A stretch of 64,000 nucleotides of DNA from Saccharothrix tamanrassetensis (GCF_014203665.1 NZ_JACHJN010000004.1:1-64000); one strand, 5' to 3'. Counted from the stretch's first letter, positions 53,264-62,655 are shown. Made by a program: numbers and translations. The notes: generated from the sequence alone by a model not told the origin.

Positions 53264-53278
53264 CAAGTCGCTTGACTT
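53264..53278. promoter_or_regulatory. candidate MarR operator
   Basis: Inverted repeats CAAG-TCG-CTTG (53264-53274) and AAGTC-GCTT-GACTT (53265-53278) overlap each other. They lie just upstream of the -10 of the MarR gene and include a TTGACT that could be the -35 of the divergent reductase gene. A MarR dimer bound here would block both promoters. Confidence 0.55.
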
Positions 53279-53307
53279 CAGAACATTTTCAGTGTCAACC
53301 TTTGAGC

Positions 53308-54162
53308 ATGGAACTCACACTGGTGACCGGCGCGACCGGAGCCCAGGGCGGTGCGGTCGCCCGACTCCTGCTGGACCGGGGCCACCCCGTCCGCGCACTC
53401 ACCCGCAACCCGGAAAGCCCTGCCGCACAACGACTTCACGCCGCCGGAGCCGAGGTCGTCGAAGGCGACTTCGACCACCCGGCGACGCTGAAGGCAGCCC
53501 TGCACGGCGTCCGCTCCGTCTTCGCGGTCACCACGCCGTTCGGCACCGACCCGGAAACCGAGGTGCGTCAAGGGATCGCGCTGGTCGACGCGGCACACGA
53601 GGTCGACCACATCGTGTTCACCTCGGCCTGCAACGCCGACCGGAACACCGGCATCCCGCACTTCGACAGCAAACGACGCATCGAGGAACACCTGATCAGC
53701 GGCCACGTCCGCTGGACCGTCCTCGGCCCGGCCGCGTTCATCGACGACAAGTTCGGCGAATGGACCCTCAGCGGCCTGCGCCGGGGCATCCTCGGCCTGC
53801 CGGTGCCGTCGGACCGCGCACTGCACCTGGTCGCCGTCACGGACATCGCCGCCGTCGCCGCGCTCGCGCTCGAACAACCGGACCGCTTCGCCCGCACACG
53901 CCTGGACCTCGCCGGCGAAGCCCTGACCCCGGCACAGATGGCCGACGCGCTCACCACGGCCATCGGACGGCCGATCCACCACCACCGAACGCCGCTGGAG
54001 GTGGTGGAACGGCACTCAACCGACCTGGCCGCGATGTTCCGCTACTTCACCGAGGTGGGCACCGACATCGACCTGCCCGCACTGCGGGCGGCGCTGCCGG
54101 AGATCACCTGGCACGGCTACGCCGACATCGCGCGCACCGTGCCGTGGAACGAGGTGCTCTAG
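53308..54162 (+). CDS. NmrA-like NAD(P)-binding reductase
   Basis: A 284-residue atypical SDR. Cofactor motif VTGATGAQGGAV, ALTRNPES for NADP(H), GDFDHPATL and VFTSACNAD are typical of the NmrA/QOR2-like group. A catalytic Tyr-Lys pair is not evident (DSKRRIEEHL occupies the usual place). It may be a quinone or redox-sensing reductase controlled by the adjacent MarR protein. Start ATG 53308. Confidence 0.87.
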   Translation: MELTLVTGATGAQGGAVARLLLDRGHPVRALTRNPESPAAQRLHAAGAEVVEGDFDHPATLKAALHGVRSVFAVTTPFGTDPETEVRQGIALVDAAHEVDHIVFTSACNADRNTGIPHFDSKRRIEEHLISGHVRWTVLGPAAFIDDKFGEWTLSGLRRGILGLPVPSDRALHLVAVTDIAAVAALALEQPDRFARTRLDLAGEALTPAQMADALTTAIGRPIHHHRTPLEVVERHSTDLAAMFRYFTEVGTDIDLPALRAALPEITWHGYADIARTVPWNEVL

Positions 54163-54171
54163 CCCGCCGCC

Positions 54172-54361
54172 AGTCCATCCCGCAGCACGCTCCGGCCACG
54201 GCCCGCCCTAGTTCACGGCGCGCTCCAGTCCGCAGCCCGCTCAGGCTCACGGCCCGTTCAAGCCCGCGGCCCGCTCTAGTCCACGGCCCGCTCCGGCCCG
54301 CGGCTCGCGCCAGTCCACGGCCCTGCTCCGGTCCACGGCCCTGCTCCGGTCCGCAACCTGT
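54172..54361. repeat. degenerate 17-18-bp tandem repeat array
   Basis: About eleven head-to-tail units with consensus GCTCCRGTCCACGGCCC fill nearly the whole gap between the converging NmrA-like and nudC genes. Examples are GCTCTAGTCCACGGCCC, GCTCCGGTCCACGGCCCT and CCTAGTTCACGGC. The last unit-like sequence (CTAGTTCACGGCC) runs over the nudC stop codon into its coding end. The units differ from each other, so the array is old or diverged. No spacer structure of CRISPR type is present. Confidence 0.8.
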
Positions 54362-54365
54362 TCGA

Positions 54366-55313
54366 CTAGTTCACGGCCGCCCAGGACTGGATCATCCGGT
54401 ACGCGATCGACGCGCCCGGCGCGAGCAGCAGGTCCGGCACACTGCCCGGCACCTCCAGCGCCTGCCGCACATCAGCCCGGCTGACCCACTTCGCCTGGGC
54501 GATCTCCCCATCCGCGAGCCGCAGCGGCTCGTCCGGGTCGGCGACCGCCTGGAAGCCGATCATCAACGACCGGGGGAACGGCCAAGGCTGGCTGCCGAGG
54601 TAGCGGATGTCGCCCACCTCCACGCCGACCTCTTCCGAGATCTCCCGGGCGACGCACGCCTCCAGCGACTCGCCCGCTTCGACGAACCCGGCCAGCACCG
54701 AGTACCGCCCGGCCGGCCACCCTTCGCCGCGGGCGAGCAGCACCCGGTCCGCGCCGTCGTGCACCAGGCAGATCACGGCCGCGTCGGTGCGCGGGTACTC
54801 CTCGCGCCCGCACTGCGAGCACACCCGCGCCCACCCGGACTTGGCGGACTCCGTGCCACCACCGCACACCGCGCAGAACTTCGCCGACCGGTGCCAGTGG
54901 AACAACGCCACCGCCGAGGTGAACAGACCCGCACCGGTGTCGTCCAGCAACGCGCCGCACGACCTCAGGTCGAGCCACTGCGGCTCGTCGGTCAGCTCCG
55001 GCCGGGACCACGCCCGGCCGGACGGCGCGGCCACGTCCGTCTCGTCCGCCGGCGGCATCGCCCAGTACGCGACGCCGTCCTGCTCGCCGAGCAGCACCGC
55101 GTCGTCCGGAGGCCCGTCGCCGAACTCGGTGGCGGGCCGGTCGACCAGGCGCGAAGCCTGGTCGGCCACCAACGTCCGCCCGTGCGCGTCGACCGTGATG
55201 ACGCGCGCCTTCGGCCACAGCTGCGCGACCCGCTCCGCGTCACCGCGCAACGGCTCCCGCCGGTCCACCGTGAACCGCGACAGGGCGGGCAGCTCCAGCA
55301 ACTCGAAGCTCAC
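54366..55313 (-). CDS. nudC: NAD+ / NADH diphosphatase
   Basis: The 315-residue Nudix hydrolase cleaves NAD(H) to NMN(H) and AMP and can remove NAD caps from RNA. The zinc ribbon (FCAVCGGGTE, VCSQCGREEYPR), the Nudix box GFVEAGESLE...REISEEVG and the SQPWPFPRSLM specificity motif identify NudC. GTG 55313 overlaps the M16 stop. It is the last gene of an operon with two M16 proteins. Confidence 0.95.
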   Translation of the reverse strand: MSFELLELPALSRFTVDRREPLRGDAERVAQLWPKARVITVDAHGRTLVADQASRLVDRPATEFGDGPPDDAVLLGEQDGVAYWAMPPADETDVAAPSGRAWSRPELTDEPQWLDLRSCGALLDDTGAGLFTSAVALFHWHRSAKFCAVCGGGTESAKSGWARVCSQCGREEYPRTDAAVICLVHDGADRVLLARGEGWPAGRYSVLAGFVEAGESLEACVAREISEEVGVEVGDIRYLGSQPWPFPRSLMIGFQAVADPDEPLRLADGEIAQAKWVSRADVRQALEVPGSVPDLLLAPGASIAYRMIQSWAAVN

Positions 55314-56698
55314 GGCAGGCTGACCCCGCCCAACGCCCGCAGCTGCGGCGCGAGCAGCTCCGCGTCACCGACCAGGACCCCGGTGAACGCGCTGGGCGCG
55401 AAGAACTCCAGCGCCGCCTCGGCGACCTGCTCCACGGTGACCGCCGCCAACCGCTCGGGGTGCCCGGTGAACCACTCGATGCCCAGCCCCAAGCCGGCGA
55501 GGTTCACCAGGAACGACGCCAGACCGCCCTGCGACGACGTCGCCGTCAGCAGCGACCCGATGGCGTACCGGCGCGCGGTGCCCACCTCGGACTCCGACGG
55601 CGGCACCAAGCCGAGCCGCGCCAGCTCGTACCGGGTCTCCAGCAGCGCGGCCGCGGTGACCTCGCTGGCGGTGTCGGCGTCCACCAGCAGCGTCGCGCCC
55701 CCCGGCGTGAACTCCGGGTGCGACCGCGCGCTGTAGGTGTAGCCCTTGTCCTCCCGGATGTTCTCCACCAGCCGGGAGGAGAAGAACCCGCCGAACACCA
55801 GGTTCGCGATCTGCAGCGCCGGGTAGCGCGGATCGGTGCGCACCAGCCCGCGCCCGGCCAGCCGGATCTGCGACTGGACCGCGCCCGGACGGTGCACCAG
55901 CAGCACGTCGCCGCCCTGCACCACCGGCAGCGGCGAGAGCGACACGGCGGTGCCCTCACCGGTCCACCCGCCGAGCGCGCCCTCCACGGCCCGCACGGCG
56001 GCGTCCGGCTCGACGTCACCGACGACGACCAGCACCGAGCCGCGCGGCAGCACCGCCGAAGCGTGCAGCGCGAGCACGTCGTCCCGGGAGACCGCCGCGA
56101 CCTCTTCGGCCTCCGGCATCTCCTTGGCGAACGGGTGGTCGCCGTAGAGGTGCTTCTGCAACGCCTCCCGCGCGATCACGTTCGGCTGCGACCGCGCCAG
56201 CCGGATCCGCTCGACCAGCCGCACCCGCTCCCGCTCGACCTCCTCGACCGGGTAGGTCGCACCGGTCAGCACGTCCCGCAGCACGTCCAGCACCGTGTCC
56301 AGGCCGGACACCAGCGCGTTGCCGGAGAACGCCAGCCGCTCCGGGTCCACCACCGCGTCCAGCTCGCCACCGACCAGCGCGAGCTCGGTGTCGACGTCCA
56401 CCCGGCTGCGCGTGGCGGTGCCGGTGAGCACGGTGTTGGCCAGCACCTCGGCCCGCGCCGCGTGCGTCGAGCCGACGCTGGAGGCCGCCGGATCCCCGAA
56501 CGGGATCCGCAGCCGCACCTCCACCAGCGGCACCGACGACCGGCGCACCGCGATCACCCGCAGCCCGTTCGCCAGCACCGTGTCCACCGTGGACAGGTCC
56601 GCGGCGGACCGCTGCTCGCCCAGCTCCGGGAGCGGACGGGGCCCCAGCTCCGTGCGGCCGATCTCCTCGGCGCTGCGGTGCGTCGTCGGGGCGCTCAC
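55310..56698 (-). CDS. M16-family protein lacking the zinc motif (regulatory partner)
   Basis: The 462-residue protein has the two-lobed M16 fold (NGLRVIAVRRSSVPLVEVRLRI; FFSSRLVENIREDKGYTYS with the substrate-binding Arg/Tyr pair). The HXXEH site is absent; STHAARAEVLAN stands in its place. In heterodimeric M16B peptidases one subunit has zinc and the other supplies Arg/Tyr, so this should be the partner of the upstream protein. GTGA overlap couples the two genes. Confidence 0.9.
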   Translation of the reverse strand: MSAPTTHRSAEEIGRTELGPRPLPELGEQRSAADLSTVDTVLANGLRVIAVRRSSVPLVEVRLRIPFGDPAASSVGSTHAARAEVLANTVLTGTATRSRVDVDTELALVGGELDAVVDPERLAFSGNALVSGLDTVLDVLRDVLTGATYPVEEVERERVRLVERIRLARSQPNVIAREALQKHLYGDHPFAKEMPEAEEVAAVSRDDVLALHASAVLPRGSVLVVVGDVEPDAAVRAVEGALGGWTGEGTAVSLSPLPVVQGGDVLLVHRPGAVQSQIRLAGRGLVRTDPRYPALQIANLVFGGFFSSRLVENIREDKGYTYSARSHPEFTPGGATLLVDADTASEVTAAALLETRYELARLGLVPPSESEVGTARRYAIGSLLTATSSQGGLASFLVNLAGLGLGIEWFTGHPERLAAVTVEQVAEAALEFFAPSAFTGVLVGDAELLAPQLRALGGVSLP

Positions 56699-58005
56699 TC
56701 GGTACCTCCGTTGTCAGAAGCGGCGCCGGCCGCGCCGGCGGGTTTGAGGACCAGCACGGCCCGCGAGTCCGGCCGCAGCGCCTTGGCGGCCGCGGCGACC
56801 GAGTCGGTGGTGATCGCAGCCAGCTTGTCCGGCAGTTCGTACAGCAGCTCGGCACGCCCGAACAGCAGCTCCGCCGAACCCAGGCCGAGCGTGCGGCTGG
56901 TCAGGCGGTCGTGCTCGCGGTGCATGGTCGACACCCAGCGAGCGGTGACCTTCGCCAGTTCCTGCTCCGTGGGACCTTCCTCGGCCAACCGCAGCAGCTC
57001 CTCGTCCACCGCCGCGATCACCTGCTCGGCCGTGATGTCCGGCGGGTGGATCGCGGTGACGCTGAACGTGTCCGGGTCGCGCGCCTCCAGCGGACCGAAG
57101 AGCCCGCACCCGGCACCGACGTCGACCACGATCGCGTCCCGGTGCACCAGCCGCTGCTGGAGCCGCGACCCGTCGCCGTCGGTCAGCACGCCCGCGAGCA
57201 CCAGGTACGACAGGTAGCCCTCCACCTCGTTCACCGGGTCCGGGATGCGGTATCCCATCGCGATGGCGGGCATCGGAGCGTGCTTGTCCGAGTGCTCGGC
57301 GCGCAGCTCACCCTTCGGCGCCGCTTCGGCGAACGACGGCCGCACGGGCACGGGTCGCGCGGGCACGTCGCCGAAGTGCTTCTCCACCAACGCCTTGGCG
57401 GCCTCTGGCTGGAAGTCGCCCGCGACGGTCAGCACCGCGTTCCCCGGCGCGTAGTACGTGTCGAAGAACGCCGCGCAGTCGTCGACCGTCGCGTTCTCCA
57501 GGTCGGTGAAGTCGCCGTAGCCGTTGTGAGCGTTCGGGAAGGTCTGGAACAGGACCGGCGGCAGCAGGATCCAGGGGAACCCGCCGTACGGCCGGTTGAG
57601 CACGTTGAGTCGGATTTCCTCCTTCACCACGTCGATTTGATTCCGCAGGTTTTCTTCGGTGATCTTCGGCGCACGCATCCGGTCCGCCTCCAGGAACAGC
57701 GCCCGCTCCAGCGCAGCGGACGGCAGCACCTGGTAGTAATCGGTGTAGTCGGGGTGGGTCGACCCGTTGAACGTGCCGCCCGAGGACTGCACGTGCCGGA
57801 AGTGCGCGAGCTTCTCCAAGCTCTCGCTGCCCTGGAACATCAGATGCTCGAACAGGTGCGCGAACCCTGTCCGGCCTTCCGGCTCCGAGCGGAATCCCAC
57901 GTCGTAGTGCACGCTGACCCCGACGACCGGGGCGCTCGGGTCTGGGGCGAGCACCACCCGCAGGCCGTTGGGAAGCGTGAACCTGTGCAGTTCGGGTAGC
58001 GCCAT
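56695..58005 (-). CDS. M16B zinc peptidase, catalytic subunit
   Basis: A 436-residue M16 metallopeptidase with HLFEH at residues 50-54 and the third ligand Glu near 130 in VVKEEIRLN. It is expected to work with the inactive subunit encoded next. ATG 58005 follows TAGGCT by 6 bp, so the operon M16-M16-nudC probably starts with a leaderless mRNA. It has no signal peptide and is therefore cytoplasmic. Confidence 0.92.
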   Translation of the reverse strand: MALPELHRFTLPNGLRVVLAPDPSAPVVGVSVHYDVGFRSEPEGRTGFAHLFEHLMFQGSESLEKLAHFRHVQSSGGTFNGSTHPDYTDYYQVLPSAALERALFLEADRMRAPKITEENLRNQIDVVKEEIRLNVLNRPYGGFPWILLPPVLFQTFPNAHNGYGDFTDLENATVDDCAAFFDTYYAPGNAVLTVAGDFQPEAAKALVEKHFGDVPARPVPVRPSFAEAAPKGELRAEHSDKHAPMPAIAMGYRIPDPVNEVEGYLSYLVLAGVLTDGDGSRLQQRLVHRDAIVVDVGAGCGLFGPLEARDPDTFSVTAIHPPDITAEQVIAAVDEELLRLAEEGPTEQELAKVTARWVSTMHREHDRLTSRTLGLGSAELLFGRAELLYELPDKLAAITTDSVAAAAKALRPDSRAVLVLKPAGAAGAASDNGGTE

Positions 58006-58222
58006 GGACGCAGCCTACGGGTTTCCGGCCCTGCGAGGACCGCAGGTGGCCTGCCCGGAGCAACGCCCGTGTCCGCCCACCGCGAACCCGCGACTAGCCC
58101 ACCTGCCGAGACTCCGGCACCGTGCCCGGCCGACGCGCTCCGCTGCCCTTCGGAGGTTGCGGTCGGACGGGTTAATTGTCGAACACCGGTTCGATGAGGG
58201 CAAGATCACCAACGGGTGAACG

Positions 58223-59863
58223 TCAGCTGTGCAGCGACCTCAGGTGGCCCGCTTGCGCCAGCACACCGTCCACCGCGCCCAGGAAAGCGGGGAACTTGTG
58301 GGCGAATCGGCGTAGGTCACCGCCCTGCTCCGCCTCGCCGAACCAGTACAGCCCGGGCTGTCCGCCGGCGAAGGCACCCAGCCAGCGCTCCGTCTCCCCG
58401 AGCACCACCGCGTAGGGCAGCGACCGCGAGAACACCATCTCCCGGTCGGCCTCGGGGATGTCGCCGGGCTGCACCGAAACCAGGTACCCCCGCAGTCCCC
58501 GCACGTGCTCCAGCAGCGCACTGCCCCGCTTGGTCCGAGCCGGCATCGACCGCGCCCCGAGCGCCAGCGCGACACCCGCGACGACAACCACCACGCCGAA
58601 CAGCGCCGGACCCGTCACCAACGCCAGCAGCACGGTCAGCGCGACACCCAGCAGCGCCAGCCCGATCCCGGCCCACCACCACAGGCTGCGCTCCGCGTCC
58701 GGCCGCCGCGCGAACCAGTTCTTCGCCACCACGTCGGCGTACAGCGCGTCCCGCACCCGGCTCAGGTCGATCCGCCGGCCACGCAGCTCGGACAGCAGCA
58801 CGGAGTCCACGCCGTCGGGCAGGAGCGCCGAGTACACCGCCCGCTCGTACCCGGACAGCGACTGGTCCGCCGGATTGCGCCGGACGAACCGCCAGTCCAT
58901 CCCGCCGACCTCTTCGATCCACAGGTAGTTGCGCACCGCGAGGTCCACGATGGTCGCGGTCACGTCGACCACGTCGACGTGCTCGTCCACCACGGTCCCG
59001 ACCTGGCCCGGCAGCACGCCGTCCGGGGAAGCGAACGCGACCCGGCCGGAACCGTCGGTCAGCAGCACGTTCACCGGCCCGACGTCGCCCGCCAGCGCCC
59101 GCGCGTCCCGTCCGCGCAAGTACCAGAGCAGCAGCACGCCACCCAGCAACAACACCGCGAGCAGACCCAGCACGACACCGGTCACGGGCGTCAGCGCGAA
59201 CGCCGCCGCGAGCCCCGACGTCTCCTCGATCCGGGCGTTCGCCGGTGCCGCACCGTCCTGCAACCCGACCGCGACATCGATACGCTCACCAGCGGGAAGA
59301 CCGATTTCGGTGGCCCGCACACCGCGGCCGTCGCCCAGCTCGGCGGTCGTGCACGGCTTGGAGGTGCCCGGCGCGCCGGCCAGGCAGTTGACCGACTTGG
59401 GGGCATCCGGCGTGATGACCGAGACCTTCACCGAATCCAGCGCGGTGTCCCAGCCGCTCGCGGGCTGCCAGCGCAGTTCCAGCGTGTCGCCGATCTTGGC
59501 GACCGCACCGACCACCGAGTACGTGACGGTGGACGTGCCGGGTTCCAGCGCGATGACCAGTTCGTCGGCGGACGACGTCGCGGTGCCCTTGCCCTGGACG
59601 GACGCGTTGCCGACTTCGAACACCCGGTCCCGGGTGTCGCTGACCGCGATCCGTAGCGGGACCACCCGCTTGGCGGTCCTGCCTTCAGGGACGCTGACGA
59701 CCTCCGTCACGGTGAGCTTGCCGTCGCGCTCCAACTTGAGGCGCACGTCGGCTCCGACCGTGCCGGGCAGACCGACCGGACTGCTCGGCTGCGCCGACGC
59801 GGCGCCCGCGAACGAGCACAGCGCGACGGCGCAGGTGATCGCCGCTCCCCAGTTTTTCAACAC
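58223..59863 (-). CDS. DUF2207 membrane protein
   Basis: The 546-residue protein has a signal peptide (VLKNWGAAITCAVALCSFAG..ASA), an outer beta-rich domain (VGADVRLKLERDGKLTVTEV), a TM helix near 225-250 and two further helices near 410-450 (WWWAGIGLALLGVALTVLLAL). A C-terminal cytoplasmic-type segment EHVRGLRGYL...LPYAVVLGETERW completes the layout. This is the DUF2207 (YciQ-like) pattern; the function is unknown. I prefer GTG 59863, which gives a proper signal peptide and lies 8 bp after TATTCT; ATG 59914 adds 17 residues. Divergent from a metallopeptidase gene. Confidence 0.85.
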   Translation of the reverse strand: MLKNWGAAITCAVALCSFAGAASAQPSSPVGLPGTVGADVRLKLERDGKLTVTEVVSVPEGRTAKRVVPLRIAVSDTRDRVFEVGNASVQGKGTATSSADELVIALEPGTSTVTYSVVGAVAKIGDTLELRWQPASGWDTALDSVKVSVITPDAPKSVNCLAGAPGTSKPCTTAELGDGRGVRATEIGLPAGERIDVAVGLQDGAAPANARIEETSGLAAAFALTPVTGVVLGLLAVLLLGGVLLLWYLRGRDARALAGDVGPVNVLLTDGSGRVAFASPDGVLPGQVGTVVDEHVDVVDVTATIVDLAVRNYLWIEEVGGMDWRFVRRNPADQSLSGYERAVYSALLPDGVDSVLLSELRGRRIDLSRVRDALYADVVAKNWFARRPDAERSLWWWAGIGLALLGVALTVLLALVTGPALFGVVVVVAGVALALGARSMPARTKRGSALLEHVRGLRGYLVSVQPGDIPEADREMVFSRSLPYAVVLGETERWLGAFAGGQPGLYWFGEAEQGGDLRRFAHKFPAFLGAVDGVLAQAGHLRSLHS

Positions 59864-59938
59864 GGCCGCGGAGAATAGCGGAGTCCGCCTATGCTTCTGT
59901 GCTGATTCGGGCATCCGCGATATGGGGGACCACCAGCG

Positions 59939-61219
59939 ATGACGCAACCACCGCCGCCGGGTGGCTGGCCGCCGCCACGACCGGTTGGGCCACCGCCCGT
60001 GCCCGCCCCGCTGAACCCCCAGCCGACCCGTCCGTGGCCCGCGCAGGACCAGCCGCAGCAACCTCCGCAACAGCCCCCGCAGCAGCCCCACCAACCTCCG
60101 CAGCAGCCCTACCAGCCTCCGCAGATGCCGCCCGCGCAGCCTTGGCAGCAACAGCCCCAGCCGGGTATGCCGCCGCCGATGGCCCCGCCGCAGCCGCCGC
60201 CGGTGAACTGGGGTCCCCAACCCGGATGGGGGCAGCCGTATCCGCCGATGCCGCGGAAGAAGAGCAATGGTCCGCTCATCGCGGGCGTGCTCATCGGAGT
60301 CGTCGTCCTGGGTATCGCGACGGTCGGCATCGTGGCCGCGACCAGCATGCGTAAAAGCGTCAGCGATTCCGCGTATTCGGGTTACTCCAGCTATACGTAC
60401 ACGTACGAAACAACAACCACCACGACCCAGGCCACTACGACGACCACGACGTCGAGCAGCACGAGGTCCACGTCGACCAGCACGACCAAAGCCGGCCCGA
60501 AGGCCGTGATCGCACTCGGCGACAACCCGATCCACGGTTCGGGCCTGGGTGCGTTCAACATCGACGGATGCGGTCTGCCGAGCATGAACTACTCGCCCGG
60601 CGGACAGGACCAGTTCCTGCGCGCCGCACTGCCGTGCATCGAGGCGATGTGGAAGCCGTCGTTCCAGAAGGCGAACCTGCCGTATCAGCCGGTGGAGTTG
60701 GTCATGGTGACGTCGCACATCACCAACACGTGCGGCTCCATGGGGCCTGACCGCACCGCCATGTACTGCGACGGCACCATCTACTGGACCCCGAACCACT
60801 ACGCGAACGAACAGGGCTCGGCGAACCCCAACCACCCCGGCAAGTACCTGGGGCAACTCGCGCACGAGTACGGGCACCACATCCAGTGGTTGTCCGGCAT
60901 CCTGCGCGCGTCCAGCCAGGCCCAGTACGAGAAGGGCGGTTGGGACACCGAGGCGGGTCTGGACCTGAACCGGCGCAAGGAGCTCCAGGCGACCTGCTTC
61001 GGCGGGATGACGCTGGCACCGCTGTCGCACGGCGCGGTGCCCGACGACGTGATCTCGGTGGCGCTGACCGACGCGGGCAACCGGGGCGACTACCCGATCT
61101 ACCCGAACCGGGACCACGGTGCACCGGAGCGCAACGCCGCCTGGGTCAACCACGGGTTCAAGAACAACGAGACGAGCGCGTGTAACACTTGGCTCGCCAG
61201 CGCGGCGGAAGTCAGCTGA
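59939..61219 (+). CDS. membrane-anchored neutral zinc metallopeptidase, Pro/Gln-rich N-terminus
   Basis: A 426-residue protein with a cytoplasmic Pro/Gln-rich region (1-105), one TM helix (LIAGVLIGVVVLGIATVGIVAA), a Thr/Ser-rich stalk (TTTTTTQATTTTTTSSS) and an outer YpfJ-type peptidase domain. The zinc motif is LAHEYGHH, with a later Glu in RRKELQATCF. Two Cys pairs suggest disulfides. It is followed after 15 bp by a paralogue. The natural substrate is unknown. Confidence 0.88.
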   Translation: MTQPPPPGGWPPPRPVGPPPVPAPLNPQPTRPWPAQDQPQQPPQQPPQQPHQPPQQPYQPPQMPPAQPWQQQPQPGMPPPMAPPQPPPVNWGPQPGWGQPYPPMPRKKSNGPLIAGVLIGVVVLGIATVGIVAATSMRKSVSDSAYSGYSSYTYTYETTTTTTQATTTTTTSSSTRSTSTSTTKAGPKAVIALGDNPIHGSGLGAFNIDGCGLPSMNYSPGGQDQFLRAALPCIEAMWKPSFQKANLPYQPVELVMVTSHITNTCGSMGPDRTAMYCDGTIYWTPNHYANEQGSANPNHPGKYLGQLAHEYGHHIQWLSGILRASSQAQYEKGGWDTEAGLDLNRRKELQATCFGGMTLAPLSHGAVPDDVISVALTDAGNRGDYPIYPNRDHGAPERNAAWVNHGFKNNETSACNTWLASAAEVS

Positions 61220-61234
61220 CCCGACTGGAGGACC

Positions 61235-62134
61235 GTGCACACGCCCGAAGAGCCCAAGAACAACCCGATCGTGCTCATCGGCGTGTTCTCGTTGATCGTG
61301 TTGTGCGTGCTGGGCCTCGGCCTGGTCACCCAGCTGGACCTGAACCGGCAGATCAGCGGTCGTGCCGTGGCGGCTCCGATGGCGCCGGCCTCGTCCTCCA
61401 CGGCCGTCGAGCCACCTCGGCCACGTGCCGTGCACCGGCTCGCAGACCACCCGTTGCTCACCTCACCGGTACGTCTCGCGGTCGCGACGTGCGCGTTGCC
61501 CGCGTTCGGGGTGTCGGACGAGGAGCTGTCGGCGTACTACACGGCCGGTGTCGCGTGTCTGGATCAGACGTGGCGGCCCGCGTTGCAGCAGGAGAACCTG
61601 CCGTTCGACCCACCGGTGCTGGACACGTCGCCCGATCTGAAAGACGGGCCGTGCGGCTCGGCGCCTGCCGAGAACGAGGCGGTCGCGTACTACTGCGGGC
61701 GCAACCGGACCATCTACATGCCCACGTCGCGCTTGCGCAACAACGGCGGTGGTGAGCGGCCGGGAACGCACCTGGCTACGTTGGCGCATGAATACGGGCA
61801 TCACGTGCAGGCGTTGACCGGGATGTTGCGCGCGGCGGACAGCAAGATCGTGGACGCGGGCGAAGGCACGCCCGCCGGTTTGGAGATGTCCCGTCGGATC
61901 GAGCTGCAGGCCAACTGCTTCGCGGGGATGTTCCTCACGACCGTGTCCACCTCGATCGGCTCCGACCTGGCGCAAGAAGCGGCGGACGACTTCCAGTACG
62001 CCGTGGAGGAGCCCGCGGACAAAAATGCCCACGGCAGCCCGGACAACCAGGCCGAGTGGGCGTCTTACGGGTTCACGTCCGGCGTGACCACGTCGTGCAA
62101 CACCTATACGGCGTCGGCGGAGGCCGTCGCCTGA
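61235..62134 (+). CDS. second membrane-anchored neutral zinc metallopeptidase
   Basis: This 299-residue paralogue of the upstream gene keeps the TM anchor (PIVLIGVFSLIVLCVLGLGLV), the zinc site LAHEYGHHVQ and RRIELQANCFAGMF, but lacks the Pro/Gln tail and has a shorter stalk. GGAGG precedes GTG 61235. The tandem arrangement points to duplication followed by change of the anchors. Its end overlaps the converging gene by 31 bp. Confidence 0.88.
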   Translation: MHTPEEPKNNPIVLIGVFSLIVLCVLGLGLVTQLDLNRQISGRAVAAPMAPASSSTAVEPPRPRAVHRLADHPLLTSPVRLAVATCALPAFGVSDEELSAYYTAGVACLDQTWRPALQQENLPFDPPVLDTSPDLKDGPCGSAPAENEAVAYYCGRNRTIYMPTSRLRNNGGGERPGTHLATLAHEYGHHVQALTGMLRAADSKIVDAGEGTPAGLEMSRRIELQANCFAGMFLTTVSTSIGSDLAQEAADDFQYAVEEPADKNAHGSPDNQAEWASYGFTSGVTTSCNTYTASAEAVA

Positions 62135-62544
62135 GTCTGTCTGCCCAGCAGGTGGGCGTAGAGCCCACCGGCCAGGCCGCTCAGGCACACGAGCATCGCG
62201 GCCAAGCGGGTTTCGAACGGCACCTTCACCGGGGCGCTGTCGGCCACCTGCACCATGAAGTCGCCGCTGGTGTCGGCCGGGATGGCGATGTCGACGACCT
62301 CGTTCTCCTGGTGACCGCAGCCGTCCAGCCTGGCGGTGCGGGTCTCGTCGTCGATCTTGAACTCGACGCGGTCGTAGGCGTCGGAGCCGCCGCAGGACGC
62401 CGGGGCGACGACGGTCGCCGCGACCCGCCGGACCTCGGCGGAGGAGCCGCCCGGCCACCAGAGCGCGCCCGCCGCCGCGACTCCCGCCAGTCCGATGACC
62501 AGCAGGATCAGCGCCCATCGGACAGGGCTCAGCCGAACCGCCAC
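62104..62544 (-). CDS. small membrane protein of unknown function
   Basis: A 146-residue protein with TM helices at both ends (WALILLVIGLAGVAAAGALWW; LAAMLVCLSGLAGGLYAHLL) and an outer beta-rich domain of about 80 residues. A Cys in APASCGG and one in LDGCGHQ could pair. I do not recognise it. GTG 62544 is the start at which the TM helix begins. It converges on the second metallopeptidase. Confidence 0.65.
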   Translation of the reverse strand: MAVRLSPVRWALILLVIGLAGVAAAGALWWPGGSSAEVRRVAATVVAPASCGGSDAYDRVEFKIDDETRTARLDGCGHQENEVVDIAIPADTSGDFMVQVADSAPVKVPFETRLAAMLVCLSGLAGGLYAHLLGRQTQATASADAV

Positions 62545-62639
62545 AGGGTGGATGGTCGCAGACGACGAGCCCTGTTGTCGTGGGGGTGGGCACGTGTTCC
62601 GCCCCTGTCCACATCACCCGATAGTGATCTTGACCCCCC

Positions 62640-62655
62640 TCGAACTGCTGTTCGA
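62640..62655. promoter_or_regulatory. LexA-binding SOS box
   Basis: TCGAACTGCTGTTCGA is a perfect match to the actinobacterial SOS consensus TCGAAC-N4-GTTCGA. It lies between a -35-like TTGACC (62630-62635) and a weak -10-like GAAGAT (62654-62659), the usual position for LexA repression. Transcription rightward would begin about 7 bp further on. Confidence 0.85.

Noticed and set aside
54172..54361. CRISPR array
   Set aside because: The repeats are contiguous and degenerate with no unique spacers, and there are no cas genes nearby.
58006..58222. Small open frames in the gap between the M16 and DUF2207 genes
   Set aside because: They have Arg-rich compositions without a ribosome-binding site or domain; nothing beyond the leaderless promoter of the M16 operon is supported.
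59915..61450. Upstream extension of the DUF2207 frame
   Set aside because: It is antisense to two metallopeptidase genes with HEYGHH motifs, and a signal peptide marks the real start near 59863.
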